Source: Liolophura sinensis
Lineage: Eukaryota > Mollusca > Polyplacophora > Chitonida > Chitonidae
Assembly (NCBI RefSeq): GCF_032854445.1
Contig: NC_088301.1
Coordinates: 22,251,808-22,315,807 of the forward strand
Length of the DNA stretch: 64,000 bases
Direction of reading: 5' to 3'
Shown here: piece after piece, positions 12,051 to 23,928 of the stretch
Numbering within the stretch: the first letter of the stretch is position 1
How the letters are laid out: every line of letters begins with the position of its first letter
Program-made: the position numbers and the translations under genes
Notes under the pieces: model-generated
The model's input: only the letters and a program-made list of their open reading frames with translations
What the model was told of the DNA's origin: nothing
The model's database searches: none

Positions 12051-15000
12051 CTCCGTATTTTGTCGCCGATTTGTCACACAGGTCCTTGTAACCTCCCGTT
12101 GCACGGAACAGGTCGAATGCCGGGTTCCACCAGTCTGGGATAGGGCTGCCTTTCTTCACTAGAACCGCGCTTCCAGTCCGCCCACATTGAAGTCTGTCAG
12201 GTAGTGTGTCGAATCCAGGGATGGAGGAGCGAGGGGAAAACAGGGCATCAGCCTGTCGGGCAAATATGTAAAATATTCTATCTTTCAGGTATATAAATAA
12301 ATATCATATCTAATGATTATCTATAAAGCTATGTATTATTACATCAGTGTGGTATTACACTCAGAATTTTATTGTGCAATTAAAAACAAGTCTGTTTATG
12401 TGATGCTAGAATGTATTCGGATACTGCATCAGGCTGTTCTGTTAAATAATATAGTATTAATTAATATTATTATTAATAATATTAAGTTGTCTTACATGAA
12501 ATACTGGGGATCACCTGCCTTCCACGATATAGCGATACACCACCATCATACGTCATACGCACAGAAAGTTCGTCAAATATTTGCCCAAAACACGAGCGGT
12601 TTTAATTACTCCGCACAAAAGTTTTCTCCACCCATAGAAATGACCGCCGTCACGTATACAAGAAATATATTTCAGTAGTCATATACACCAACCAATCAAT
12701 CATTTGTAACCTTACACCGTTATATTAAGGATGTATTACAGTTCTGATTTCCATATTCGGTGGCATCTTACCGTTCCGTTTGTAAGCAGATCTTTCGCTT
12801 CTTCTATACCACTAGCCACAACAAATCGGGCTCCTGTCTTGCCGAGACGGGTCAGACATTGAGCTCCCGTTGCAGCACCATTCAAGAATGCTGTCAAAGA
12901 GAAATACTGATAACGGCCGCTGATAAATAAACTTGTATATATATATAGACTTGGTGTTGCCTATATACAGTGATATCTACTTACAAGAGTTTCATTGTTT
13001 GACTAGGGTTTATATATTATTTCAACATTATTTCAGTCACGTATAATTGATTTATTTATTTGATTGGAGTTTTATGCCGGACTCAAGAATATTTCACTTA
13101 TACTACGGCGATCAGCATTATGTTGGGAGGAAACCCAACAGAGCCAGGCGAAAAACCCACGACCATCCACAGGTTGCTGCAGACCGTCCCACGTCACCCA
13201 GTCACATTATACTGACACCAGACACGATGTCACACAGTCACATTATACTGACAGCAGGCACTATGCCACCCAGTCACATTATACTGACACCAGACACGAT
13301 GTCACCCAGTCACATTACACTGACACCAGACACAATGTCACACTATATTGACACCGGACACGATGTCACCCAGTCACAGTATACTGACACCAGACACGAT
13401 GTCACCCTGTCACATTATACTGACACCGGACACGATGTCACCTGGTCACATTATACCGACACCAGACACGATGTCATCCAATCACAGTACACTGACACCA
13501 GGGACGATGTCACCCAGTCACATCTGAACGTTGACACGGTAACGTTCATGTATACTTACTGATGGTTGCCCCAGTAACTTTAGTTCATGTATACTCACTA
13601 ATGGTTGACCTAGTAACATTAGTTCATGTGTACTCACTGATCCTTGTCCCAGTAACGTCCATTCATGTATGCTCACTGATAATTGTCCTAGTAACGTCCA
13701 TTGAATTATACTCACTGATCGTTGTTCAGATAACGCTAGTTCATGTATGGTTGACCCGGTAACGTTCGTTCATGTATACTCACTGATGGTTGACCTAGTA
13801 ACATTAGTTTATGTGTACTCACTGATCCTTGTCCCAGTAACGTCCATTCATGTATGCTCGCTGATGGTTGATCCAATAACTTTCGTTCATGTATACTCAC
13901 TGACGGTTGACCAAGTAACGTTTGTTTATGTACGCTCACTGATGGTTGACCCCAGTAACGTTATTTCATGTATACTCACTTATGGTGACCCAGTAACGTT
14001 CATTCAGGTATACTCACTGAAGCTTGACCCAATAACGTTTGTTCGTGTCTGCGCACTGATGTTTGACCCAGTAATGTTTCTTCATTTCTTCTCACTGATG
14101 GTTGGCCGCAGTAACTTTATTTCATGTATACTCACTGCTGCTTCACCCAGTAACGTTCGTTCATGTATACTCACTGATGGTTGACCCAGTGACGTTCGCC
14201 GGGTGAAATTCTCGCGGGTTTCCCGGAAGAACCTGGAACCTGGCGGAGCTGCTGGTAAAGGCCTGAGTGAAGTCCACGGCGTTCAAACGTTCTGCAGTGT
14301 CCAGGTAGCCCGGACAGGCGTCAAACCAACCTGCCATAATCCCTGCACATGAATACGGGGACAATCGTCATGGACAGCGGAACCAGTTCTCAAGTGTTTG
14401 TATGAGCAGTGGTTGAGGGTCGGTTTCAAATTAGGCGAGGGTACAAGTGCTTGCCTAGTAAAATTGGTTGCATGCTTTTCAAAAAAGTTCCCTCAGCACC
14501 ACCACCATCTCCCCACTCCCCCCCCCCCCCCGCGATTCCGCGCCTACTGACCACGGATTACAAAGATCTCTATCAAACCTTTAATTAGCAGTATCTTATG
14601 ATGATGGCCGTAATAAAACGATCGCGATCAATATTTTATCATGAAAAAGTATGATTAATTATCAATGATGACCTAAGCATAGATATCAAAATGTTGGGTG
14701 TAAAATTATAACCATCATATTCATTCAAGTAATCAAAGAATCCCGACCAATATTACTTTTGTTATTATTATTATTATTTCATCGGTGTTAAACGCCCCAC
14801 TCAAGAATTCTGCACTTGTATGGCGGCGGACAGGTGCATTGGTGGAGGAAATCGTAGAGCCTGTAGGAAACCATCGCCCAGTACCATGTAAGTACTAGAC
14901 AAATCTCTTGGCTTAACACCGCAGCTGCACCAGCGAGAAATGGGTTCGAACGTGTGGCCTGGTCGATGATCTGACAGCAGCAGCGAGCCGGTGTTTTAAC

Positions 15001-18000
15001 CGCCTGAGGCAAACAGTGGCCTCTCCACCAATACAGGGTTTAGTGGTAAATGATTTATAGTGTATAATGGTTTTTAAAAATTCAAGCCTCTCTAATGACT
15101 TGTCAGGTTCTCTGTACTCCAAATCGCTTCCATCTGCACCACACACGCAATAATTGTAAACGAACGATAACAGAATATGGAAACAAAGATACCGGTCTTT
15201 CTTATACTGGTCCAGGTAACACAGGTACACTCAAAAACTAATGTGTTAATTTTAACAGAAACTCGGTTGTCTGAGTGATGTTACAATGTATTCTATTATT
15301 ATGATATGTAATACTGTGCCATGTTCAAAGGAATATCCTGTACGTTGTTCTAATGCAATCAATGTGTTTAACACAAAAATCTGCTGCAATAACAGAATAT
15401 ATTCTAGTATAAGTAAGCTAACAGACTTTCTGTTGCATGCAACAGATTGTTTTTTTAATAGTAGACACATGTACTATTGCGAACAAGCATTTGTCCACAA
15501 GGCACTCACCTCTGCCCGGATAGAAGCGGTTGTTTATGGTCCGTACACACTCCACAAAAGGATTCACGGTAAACGCACACTTCTCCCCAGCGACGCTGCA
15601 CACTGCGACGCAAAGGTTGCTTTTGAGTCGTACATATATAAGCACACAGGTGTTATATTGATGAACTTCAAGTATCCCACTAAACACGAGTCAGTTAAAA
15701 TAACGGAATATAATACAATTTTGAGTGAAATATCCGTTTTTTTTCCTTCATACATCAGATCATTCGTTAAATTTATACCGGAGATCTCATTAGTACGAAT
15801 ATGACCACCTGGTATAAATGTGGGACCTTTGTTCAATACATTTCAAAAAGACATTTTATTTATTTATTTATTTATTCGCCGTACTCAAGAATATTCAACA
15901 ATCGTCTGGACAACGGCTAGACAAGTCCACGGTCGTTGGGACAATTCAACAGTCGTTGGGACAATTCCAAACTCGTCAGGACAATTTCACAGTCATTGGG
16001 ACAATTCCACAGTCGTTATGACCATTTCACAGTCGTTGGGGCAATTCCACGGTCGTTAGGACAATTCCACAACCGTCGGGACAATTTCACAGTCGTTGGA
16101 ACAATTCCGCACTCGTCAGGCGAATTTCACAGTCGTCGGAACAATTCCACGGTCGTTCGGACAATTGCACAGCCATCTGAACAATTCCACAGTCGCTGGG
16201 ACAATTAAAGAGTCGTTGGGTCCATTGCACAGTCGTTAGGACAATTTCACATGCGTTGGGCCAATTCCACAGTCGTCATGACAATTTCACAGTCGTTGGG
16301 ACAATTCCACAGTCGCTAGGACAATTAAGCAGTCGTTGGGTCAATTCCACAGTCGTCGGGTCAATTCCACAGTCGTCATGACCATTTCACAGTCGTTTGG
16401 ACAATTCCACAGTCGTTAGGACAATTAAACATTCGTTCGGTCAATTCCACAGTCGTTGGGACAATTCCACAGCCACCTGAACAATTCCACAGCCGTCATG
16501 ACCATTTCACAGTCGTTGGAAAATTTCACAGTCATTGGGACAATTCCACACTCGTCAAGACAATTCCACAGTCGTTGGGACAATTCCACAGTCGTTATAA
16601 CCATTTCACAGTCGCCGGGACAATTCCACAATCGTTAGGCCAATTCCACAGTCGTTGGGCCAATTCCACAGTCCTTGGGACAATTCCACAGTCGTTAGGA
16701 CAATTCCACAGTCGTTAGGACAATTAAACAGTCGTTGGGTCAATTCCACAGTCGTCGGGTCAATTCCACAGTCGTCATGACTATTTCACAGTCGTTGGGA
16801 CAATTCCACGGTCGTTAGGACAATTCCACGGTCGTTAGGACAATTCCACAGCCATCTGGACAATTCCACAGTCGCTGGGACAATTTCACAGTCATTGGGA
16901 CAATTCCACACTCGTCAAGACAATTCCACAGTCGTCGGGACTATTCCACAATCGTTAGGACAATTCCACAGTCGTTGGGCCAATTCCACAGTCGTCATGA
17001 CCATTTCACAGTCGTTAGAACAATTCCACAGTCGTTAGGACAATTAAACAGTCATTGGGTCAATTTCACAGTCGTCAGGTCAATTCCACAGTCGTTGGGA
17101 TAATTCAACAATCGTTGGGGCAATTCCAAAGTCGTCTGGACATCAATTCCACTGTCGTTATAACCATTTCACAGCCGCTGGGACAATTCCACAATCGTTA
17201 GGACAATTCCACAGCCCTTGGGCCAATTCCACAGTCGTCATGACCATTTCACAGTCGTTGGGACAATTCCACAGTCGTTAGGACAATTAAACAGTCGTTG
17301 GGTCAATTCCACAGTCGTCGGGTCAATTCCACAGTCGTCATGACTATTTCACAGTCGTTGGGACAATTCCACGGTCGTTAGGACAATTCCACGGTCGTTA
17401 GGACAATTCCACAGCCATCTGGACAATTCCACAGTCGCTGGGACAATTTCACAGTCATTGGGACAATTCCACACTCGTCAAGACAATTCCACAGTCGTCG
17501 GGACTATTCCACAATCGTTAGGACAATTCCACAGTCGTTGGGCCAATTCCACAGTCGTCATGACCATTTCACAGTCGTTAGAACAATTCCACAGTCGTTA
17601 GGACAATTAAACAGTCATTGGGTCAATTTCACAGTCGTCAGGTCAATTCCACAGTCGTTGGGATAATTCAACAATCGTTGGGGCAATTCCAAAGTCGTCT
17701 GGACATCAATTCCACTGTCGTTATAACCATTTCACAGCCGCTGGGACAATTCCACAATCGTTAGGACAATTCCACAGCCCTTGGGCCAATTCCACAGTCG
17801 TCATGACCATTTCACAGTCGTTGGGACAATTCCACAGTCGTTAGGACAATTAAACAGTCGTTGGGTCAATTCCACAGTCGTCGGGTCAATTCCACAGTCG
17901 TCATGACTATTTCACAGTCGTTGGGACAATTCCACGGTCGTTAGGACAATTCCACAGCCATCTGGACAATTCCACAGTCGCTGGGACAATTTCACAGTCA

Positions 18001-21000
18001 TTGGGACAATTCCACACTCGTCAAGACAATTTCACAGTCGTCGGGACTATTCCACAGTCATTATAACCATGTCACAGTCGCCGGGACAATTCCACAATCG
18101 TTAGGACAATTCCACAGTCGCTAGGACAATTCCACAGTCGCCGGACAATTCACAGTAGCTAGAGCAATTCCACAGTCGTTTGGACAATTCCACAGAGGCC
18201 GGAACAATTCCACAGAGGCCGGGACAATTCCACAGTCGCTACGACAGCTCCACAGTCACCGGGACAAATCCACAGCCGTCGGGACAATTCCACAGTCACC
18301 TGGACAATTCCACCGTCAGGACACTTCTAGTGTAAAGAGTGCGCCCGTATGCGTGGAAAGTCCTTCTTATTTACATGAACATACAATCCTACCTTTATTG
18401 ACCAAGTCCACGGTAAAACCCTGGAGCACACCTTTCTTGTCCCTAGAGATGAAAAATAAAAATACATTTAAAAGATTCTAGATAAGATGTAATGAATGTA
18501 TGTAGTGGCAACAATACGTAACGTGATTGTGACACATACATGCATTTGCCTTTGTCCCCCGTTCTCATTGATCGCGAAGCCTTGAGACCTTAACATAAAT
18601 AAATAAATGCTAATGCTAAATTAAGAAATAAAGTGTGCAAGCTTTTCAGAGTAGGCCTATGTTAATATTTTTATTAATTAATTTCACTTACGATTTAACA
18701 AATAATCAAGATTTTTCACTTACAGGTAGAATGTTAGTTTTATGAGTGGTGGAAACCGGAATGCACAAAGTAAACCTCTGGCAAGTCACTAACGAGCTTT
18801 CCCATGTGTGACGTACGCGTAAACGGTCTTCAATGAGCGTTAAGCTGCCAATTTTATTAAAATTAGGTCGTATCTATATCGCCTCGCTAGCAACGATCTA
18901 ACACACTTTCAATCCCCGCCGCGTTCATGGGGTGTGTCCCTTTTAGCCAATCACAGACGCGCGCAACAAGGCAACAGTCACGGACACGAGTTGTGAAGCC
19001 CGGGCCAAGTAACAGCTCGGCGGCTATGCTTTACCAAAAGTTGGCACCAATGCTCTGGGAATTTGCTGTGCGACCTACATTTACCGCAGACGTTGTAAGC
19101 GCAGCAATATACATACGATTGAATTTTAATTAGATTGGTCAAACTGCATGCGCGAACGGTCATACGAGCGTAGTCGACCACTAACTGTCATGAAGGTCTC
19201 ACGAACAGTGAGCGCAGGGAAATCTACAAATTCCCTGTCCAAGGCCGGGAATGAACCTGTACCTCATGTGTTTTAGTGCCTGAAAAACATGCGCCTTTAT
19301 AACAACTCTGCCACGATCGTAAATAAGTAATTTAGACACCTAGTATTGATCATTCATTATGATTATGTGTTAAATAACACTTAACTTTAAGCGGGGATGA
19401 GACCAGGCAAACCTCGGGGCACACCACTGTTCCGCTGATAATACATATCCGATAAATCATCCGATTACATATCCGATAAATCATCTGGCGTATTGACTGC
19501 CTGGCTTGTTAACGCTCATATATTTATTTATTTCTTTGATTGGTGTTTTACGCTGTACTCATTCCAAAAATATTTCACTTATACGCAGTAGCCAGCATTA
19601 TGGTGTTAGAAAACTGGACAGAGCCCGGAGGAAACCAACGACCATCCACACGTTGCTGGCAGACCTCCCCCCTACGGCCGGAGAGGAAGCCAGCATGAGC
19701 TGGACTTGAACTTACACTATTGGTGAGAGCAAAACGGTCAAATATATGCCTGCTCTGTTTACAGAACATGTTTATTCATATATTGTATATAATGATTTAG
19801 GCAATACTCATGCAGGAACACTTTATCTTTATAACGGCAGATCAGAGCAAGAAAACAGGACTGGTTGGTCCGGTGTCAGTATATTGTGACTGGGTGGGTG
19901 TCAGTATAATGTGACTGAGTGCGGTGTCAGTATAATGTGACTGAGTGGGGTGTCAGTACAATGTGACTGAGTGGGGTGTCAGTACACTGTCACTGAGTGG
20001 TGTGTCAGTATAATGTGACTGGGTGTGGTGTCAGTATAATGTGACTGGGTGTGGTGTCAGTATAAAGTGACTGGGTGTGGAGTCAGTATAATGTGACTGG
20101 GTGTGGTGTCAGTATAATGTGACTGAGTGCGGTGTCAGTACAATGTGACTGAGTGGGGGTGTCAGTATAATATGACTGGGTAGGGTGTTAGTATAATGTG
20201 ACTGAGGTGTCATGGCTGGTGTGTTCGGCATGATACTTCAGTGGTGGCAGCACTCTGGCGACATGGACTCGCCCTGCCACAAGAAGACACAGTATATGTA
20301 CACACACATGACCCTTGTCGTCATATGACTGTATAAATTATATACGACGTTAAACCCAAGCATATACGTACATAAAGTTGTCAGGCATACACGTAATGTA
20401 CCCATAAGTCACTACATACAGTGTTCTATGCATACAGTGTTTTATGTTTATAATATTTGTCTGTATACCTGTATATGGACGTTTTAATGCTCGGATATTA
20501 GGGTATCTTGAACACCCTGTTTACACGAGCAGAGCGAATTTGGTTTAAGTCCCAACGTGAATTTCAGCCAGTTTAATTGGTGTGGCTCGTGTGAAAGCTA
20601 AACGTGGGTATTAGTGAACTGCATGCATGAAATACGCATGAACCGTCTTAAAATCGCTTTTAGCCATTTTACAACTGGCTTAGACTTAAACTGGTTCTGA
20701 TCTGATACCGATTAAATTTTATACGTTTAAAATGGGTTTTGTATAATAAAAACTAATGCAATGACATTATATAAATCTGATGATGCCTAGGCCTATACCA
20801 ACGAGCTTCTATCTCACATACCCTCTAAAAGCGACTGAGAAAGATGTCACCCATGACTGTGACAAAATACACCTTTGTGTGGCAGCTGTACACCATTTGT
20901 GTGATTTGTGCAACACAATCTGTGCACTGTGTATCACTGGTACACGTGCCGTACCCTGTTTCTTCTAAAATTTGGGACGCCTGGTCTGCTCCTTTTAGTT

Positions 21001-21466
21001 AATATATATGTAATTCTAGTAGGGATGTCAAGTTTCTTTTTTCTCACATGATTAGACCATCTAATGAACAACATACAGATATATTTACTTTCTAGAAGGC
21101 TGATAAAGAACTGTAACATTCAACTTTCAACCCTACGGGCAAAATATCTCTCTCAAATTTGAACACAGTCGTTTTAAGAGAGTATTGACAAGTAAGAAGC
21201 TGCATGGTACCACTTTTGTTTCCGTACCTGTTTAAATTTTTTTGAATAATTTTTTAGACACATGGTCAAGAGCACGCTCGTACATTTATAATCACAGCCT
21301 ACAAAGTCTTTCCCTAATGACTCCTCGTCGTCATATAGCTTAAAAATTGTTAAGTACTACGTACAATCCCAAGCATACCTGGAAGTCATTAAATATCACA
21401 CATGCATACTTACCTTTGTCAGTCTCATCAGCTTGATGAAAACAGCTGCATGTTTGATCATTTAAC

Positions 21467-21542
<76 letters not shown>

Positions 21543-22428
21543 TCACTCGAAAAAATAAGGTTTGCGATTGGCATCCGTTGAGAACAGCCATGTTTTTGAC
21601 GGCTTCTGCAACCAAATGGAATGAAACAGCAGGTAAACAAGAATTCTGAAAGCATCACTGCCAAATATACATCTATAACGCTATGGTATCTCTGGGTTTA
21701 AATTGAGAACATGCAATTTGTTATGTGTACAGTGGAGATCGTAGCCGACTTTCGCTGTCGTCCTAGCACAACACAAATTACTACGGAGCCTCTCAGCAAT
21801 GCGATCGCTGTGAGTTCAAGTGGAATCCCTCTCCTGTCGTATGCGAGGAGGTCTGTTAGCAACGTGTGGATGATGATCGCGCGTTTTGCCCGGGTTCTGT
21901 CCGATTTCCTTCCACCATAATGTTGCTCGCCGTCATATAAGTGAAACATTCTTGAGTACGGCCTAAAACACCAATCAAATAAATAAATAAATAAATGTAT
22001 ACATAGTATCATTAAAAAAATGTACACCATTTAAATACAGTTCAGGATAACCAAAAACGTTGTGTAGAGTATTGTGAGAAATACGTAAAATCTGCCAATA
22101 AATGCATATAAAACCCATTTAAGTTGACGATAAATTGACAAATCATTACTAAACATCCTAGCATGTCCAAGTATACTAAACACGTGCAAAGGTTTAGTTA
22201 ACACTCTTAAATGTTATACATGACGAAAAATAGCGCGGACAGACATAATGACAGACAGACAGGCCGACAAACCTGGTGACTATCGATTTACCGATCTAAA
22301 GTGAATGTTGTCTTTCGAAAGTAACAACCGTTACTTACGGTGTCAGTCTGGGTGTGAACTGAGACAGATGTACCATAGCCTGCTGTACACAAAGACGCGA
22401 GAAGCGCCAGAAACACAAGTCCATGCAT
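12022..22428 (-). CDS. secreted solute-binding-protein-fold (SBP_bac_3-like) protein
   Basis: Likely exons in transcript order are 22339-22428, 18393-18442, 15510-15602, 14175-14342, 12772-12890 and 12022-12252. The first encodes a signal peptide (MHGLVFLALLASLCTAGYG) and ends at gtaag. The next gives DKKGVLQGFTVDLVNK, typical of the N-terminal lobe of family 3 solute-binding proteins. Then come VCSVAGEKC; then CPGYLDTAERLNAVDFTQAF, matching the 'T.eR...vdFs.py' signature; then ITFLNGAATGAQCLTRLG; then ADALFSP and GSAVLVKKGSPIPDWW. Phases of the last five exons agree exactly. The signal exon ends in phase 0, but exon 18393-18442 needs two preceding bases, so one short exon (the first beta strand) is missing between 18443 and 22338; I could not find it. 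About 249 residues are visible. Several cysteines fit a secreted, disulphide-bonded protein. Ligand and role are unknown; the same fold occurs in ionotropic glutamate receptors, but no membrane segment is seen. Confidence 0.78.
13046..13192 (-). repeat. V-type SINE, 5' truncated
   Basis: Tail and core of the family (tttatttgattggagtttta, aagaatatttcacttatac, catccacaggttgctgcag on the + strand). The head is absent and the SINE abuts a 36-bp minisatellite. It lies in the intron between exons 12772-12890 and 14175-14342. Confidence 0.85.
13193..13530. repeat. 36-bp minisatellite derived from SINE family C
   Basis: About nine units of the type cccagtcacattatactgac plus accagacacgatgtca. The reverse complement is the internal body of SINE family C (ggtgtcagtataatgtgact). 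The array is therefore a local expansion of a SINE-internal segment. Confidence 0.85.
13531..14174. repeat. 39-bp minisatellite made of a splice-donor junction
   Basis: About 16 units. On the minus strand each unit reads as the last about 24 nt of exon 14175-14342 (AACGTCACTGGGTCAACCAT then CA) followed by the first about 15 nt of its intron (gtgagtatacatgaa). The array starts directly at the true donor and extends into the intron, so the intron begins with a string of donor-like copies. Reading past the true donor meets an in-frame TGA five codons on. Confidence 0.9.
14770..15020 (-). repeat. old V-type SINE
   Basis: The family's order is retained (attatttcatcggtgttaaa, ctcaagaattctgcacttgt, atggcggcgga, a B-box-like gggttcgaacgtgtgg, gaggccact), but with many differences and a partly replaced core. 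Confidence 0.6.
15243..15462. mobile_element. foldback MITE, near full length
   Basis: Left arm tgttaattttaacagaaact and ttgtctgagtgatg, right arm cagactttctgttgcatg and caacagatt. Inner sequences attctattattatgatatgt and caataacagaatatattcta pair with each other. It has no coding capacity. It lies in an intron 48 bp from exon 15510-15602. Confidence 0.8.
15895..18330. repeat. 20-bp minisatellite with 563-bp higher-order repeat
   Basis: About 120 units of acaattccacagtcgttggg and variants fill most of the intron between exons 15510-15602 and 18393-18442. Variant units recur at a fixed spacing: ctatttcaca is found at 16781, 17344 and 17907, and actgtcgtta at 17151 and 17714, each 563 bp apart. 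That shows duplication of a 28-unit block. A decayed V-type SINE tail (15855-15895) borders the array. Confidence 0.95.
19522..19730 (-). repeat. V-type SINE, 5' truncated
   Basis: It shows ttgattggtgttttacgctg, aaaaatatttcacttatacg, catccacacgttgctggcag and gagctggacttgaact on the + strand. The tRNA-like head is lost after 'attggtgagag'. Confidence 0.85.
19872..20375 (+). repeat. SINE family C with expanded internal minisatellite
   Basis: About 14 units of ggtgtcagtataatgtgact plus ga/gggtgg occupy 19872-20215. The normal SINE C 3' half follows (catgatacttcagtggtggc, acatggactcgccctgccac, gtcatatgactg, acgttaaacccaagcatata). An intact SINE C, as at 34725-35045, has only one such unit. Confidence 0.88.
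21468..21541. repeat. (TA)n microsatellite
   Basis: About 37 uninterrupted TA dinucleotides in an intron of the SBP-like gene. Confidence 0.97.
21750..21996 (+). repeat. V-type SINE
   Basis: It carries gcctctcagcaatgcgatcg, gctgtgagttcaagtggaat, the core ttgcccgggttctgtccgat with ttccttccaccataat, and the tail aagtgaaacattcttgagta, ggcctaaaacaccaatcaaa and AAATA repeats. The first part of the head is missing. Confidence 0.88.
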
Positions 22429-22592
22429 CCCCGTGGCTGGATCGAAAGGAAGCAAGGAGAATTTGGTAATACATGCTTAAGGCGACTTACAATAGTGGTC
22501 AAGCTGGATCCCTAAGAAAGATCTCTGTCCTTCAGTGTGCCTTTTATTATTTGTCTTAGCTGACCCAGGCATGATATTCTTTTGTTATTTAT

Positions 22593-22725
22593 TTATTTGT
22601 TTATTTATTTATTTATTTACTGATTTGATTGTTAACGGCATTCTCAAGAATGATTCATGCACTAGCTTATACGATGGCGGTCAATGCATTGTGGGTGGAG
22701 GAACAGGAGTACCTGCATGGAAAAC
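22593..22725 (-). repeat. V-type SINE fragment
   Basis: TTTA-repeat tail, gatttgattgttaacggcat, tctcaagaatgattcatgca and cattgtgggtggaggaacag. It is diverged and lacks the tRNA-like head. Confidence 0.7.
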
Positions 22726-22859
22726 CATAGTGAGCTTTGAAAGTTGCTGACAATCTTTCTCACAATATCGTAGCAGACAAGACCAACTCTCTTCAACGAA
22801 TGTCCCACAGAGTAAACATTCTCACAAGCATCGTGAAAAGAAGAAAAACTTTCAGATAC

Positions 22860-23075
22860 CCAGATTCCTCAACCTACTCGCTTATGAAAGAGTAACTTTC
22901 AGTGCAATTTATCCATATTTTCAATTCCATTTTGGAGACAAAACCACAATGGTTGGATAGGCCAGCGTCAGGACTTGACAAAAAGTATAATTTTAGGTCA
23001 ACACAGAATAATGCATTCAGAATGTACTTGAATAAACACCTTGCAAACTTGCCAAAAGATTGAAGAATTACAGCA
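22860..23075. repeat. dispersed repeat X
   Basis: It shares an ordered set of blocks with 59125-59575: cagattcctcaacct, gtgcaatttatcc, ggagacaaaaccacaatgg, acacagaataatgc, ttgaataaacaccttgcaaa and ttgaagaattacag. I do not recognise the family. Confidence 0.6.
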
Positions 23076-23240
23076 CGCTTAATACGGGACAATACTGCAT
23101 GAATGTAGATATCTTTGATGAGTGAAAAAATCGTTAAAACATCACATCATTAAAGATTATTCTGATGTCAATTACACGTGTAACCATGGCGTTGTAGTCC
23201 TAACGTAAGCATCGTGTTTGAACCTTGCTAGCGTACATAG

Positions 23241-23437
23241 CGTATTCTGTTATTAAAACATAATACTGCGTAATATTTAACATATTATCCTGTTACTCTA
23301 ACGCAATCTTTCTGTGAAATTAATAGAATGTATATGCTAACAGAATAATTTCTCACAATAAACAGAATATATTCTAGCATCACTCAAACAACAGAATTTC
23401 TGTTAATTTAACAGATTACTTTTAAGAGAGTAAGGTT
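23241..23437. mobile_element. foldback MITE
   Basis: The right arm is best kept: agcatcactcaaacaacaga, atttctgttaatttaacag, attacttttaagagagta. Inner copies of attctgttattaaaacataa and caataaacagaatatattct are complementary. No coding sequence. Confidence 0.75.
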
Positions 23438-23928
23438 TAACATTTACACCTCACTTATAATTAGGGCTCATATATAACCTGAATGGTTCAGTGCAAGTGT
23501 ACTGTTCTTTACAGCTGCTTTATCTCCACGTTCATCTGCATATCAGGCCAGTACATGCAAATACAGCCCTCGCATTGCCTTCTCCAGTTAAAAGGGATTC
23601 GATCCTGCTATACCGGTCTAATTATAAATCTATTCAGACAGACCTGAATTTGCACAAAAACCGTTGAATTCACATGTACCGTAAAATGTATATGTTATAG
23701 GCCTGCATGTAACCAGTCGGACAGGGTTCATTTCAAACCCTGTTTGTTTGTTTGTTTGTTTTTTCTTTATTTTGAGTGAAGTCTAACGTCGTACAAGCTG
23801 AATGTTTCACTTACGTGTACATGTATATATTAAAGGAGTGTTATCTTATTGTGAAGAAAACACTGTTTAGTTCGTATTGTTCTCACTATGGTCAGTATAT
23901 TCACAGAAAAGTTTTAATAAAATAAAGA

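Larger units (their letters stand above)
14343..15509. other. intron of the SBP-like gene
   Basis: The intron holds a C-run (about 14519-14532), an old V-type SINE on the minus strand (14770-15020) and a MITE (15243-15462). No further exon was recognised. Confidence 0.6.
18443..22338. other. first large intron region of the SBP-like gene
   Basis: It contains a decayed V-type SINE (about 18690-18800), a tRNA-like segment (about 19205-19330, with ggttcattcccgg as B box on the minus strand), a V-type SINE (19522-19730), a SINE C with expanded interior (19872-20375), a (TA)n run and another V-type SINE (21750-21996). One missing exon of about 3n+2 bases should lie here. Confidence 0.6.

Noticed and set aside
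12313-12678. 121-codon plus-strand frame
   Set aside because: It overlaps an intron of the SBP-like gene on the other strand; AT-rich composition and no recognisable domain.
15820-18330. CRISPR-like array of regularly spaced repeats
   Set aside because: Units are directly adjacent 20-mers with no unique spacers, in an animal intron; this is a minisatellite.
18690-18800. Candidate missing SBP-like exon ending at a gtaagtg donor in the right phase
   Set aside because: The sequence aligns with the V-type SINE core and tail (cacttacagg, gaaaccggaatgcac), so the donor-like site belongs to a decayed repeat.
21412-21455. Exon-like segment before a strong gtaagt on the minus strand
   Set aside because: In the phase required by the next SBP-like exon the frame has a stop, and the adjacent sequence is a (TA)n run.
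21468-21541. Frames encoding long Ile-Tyr runs
   Set aside because: Translation of (TA)n microsatellites, here and at 38612-38705.
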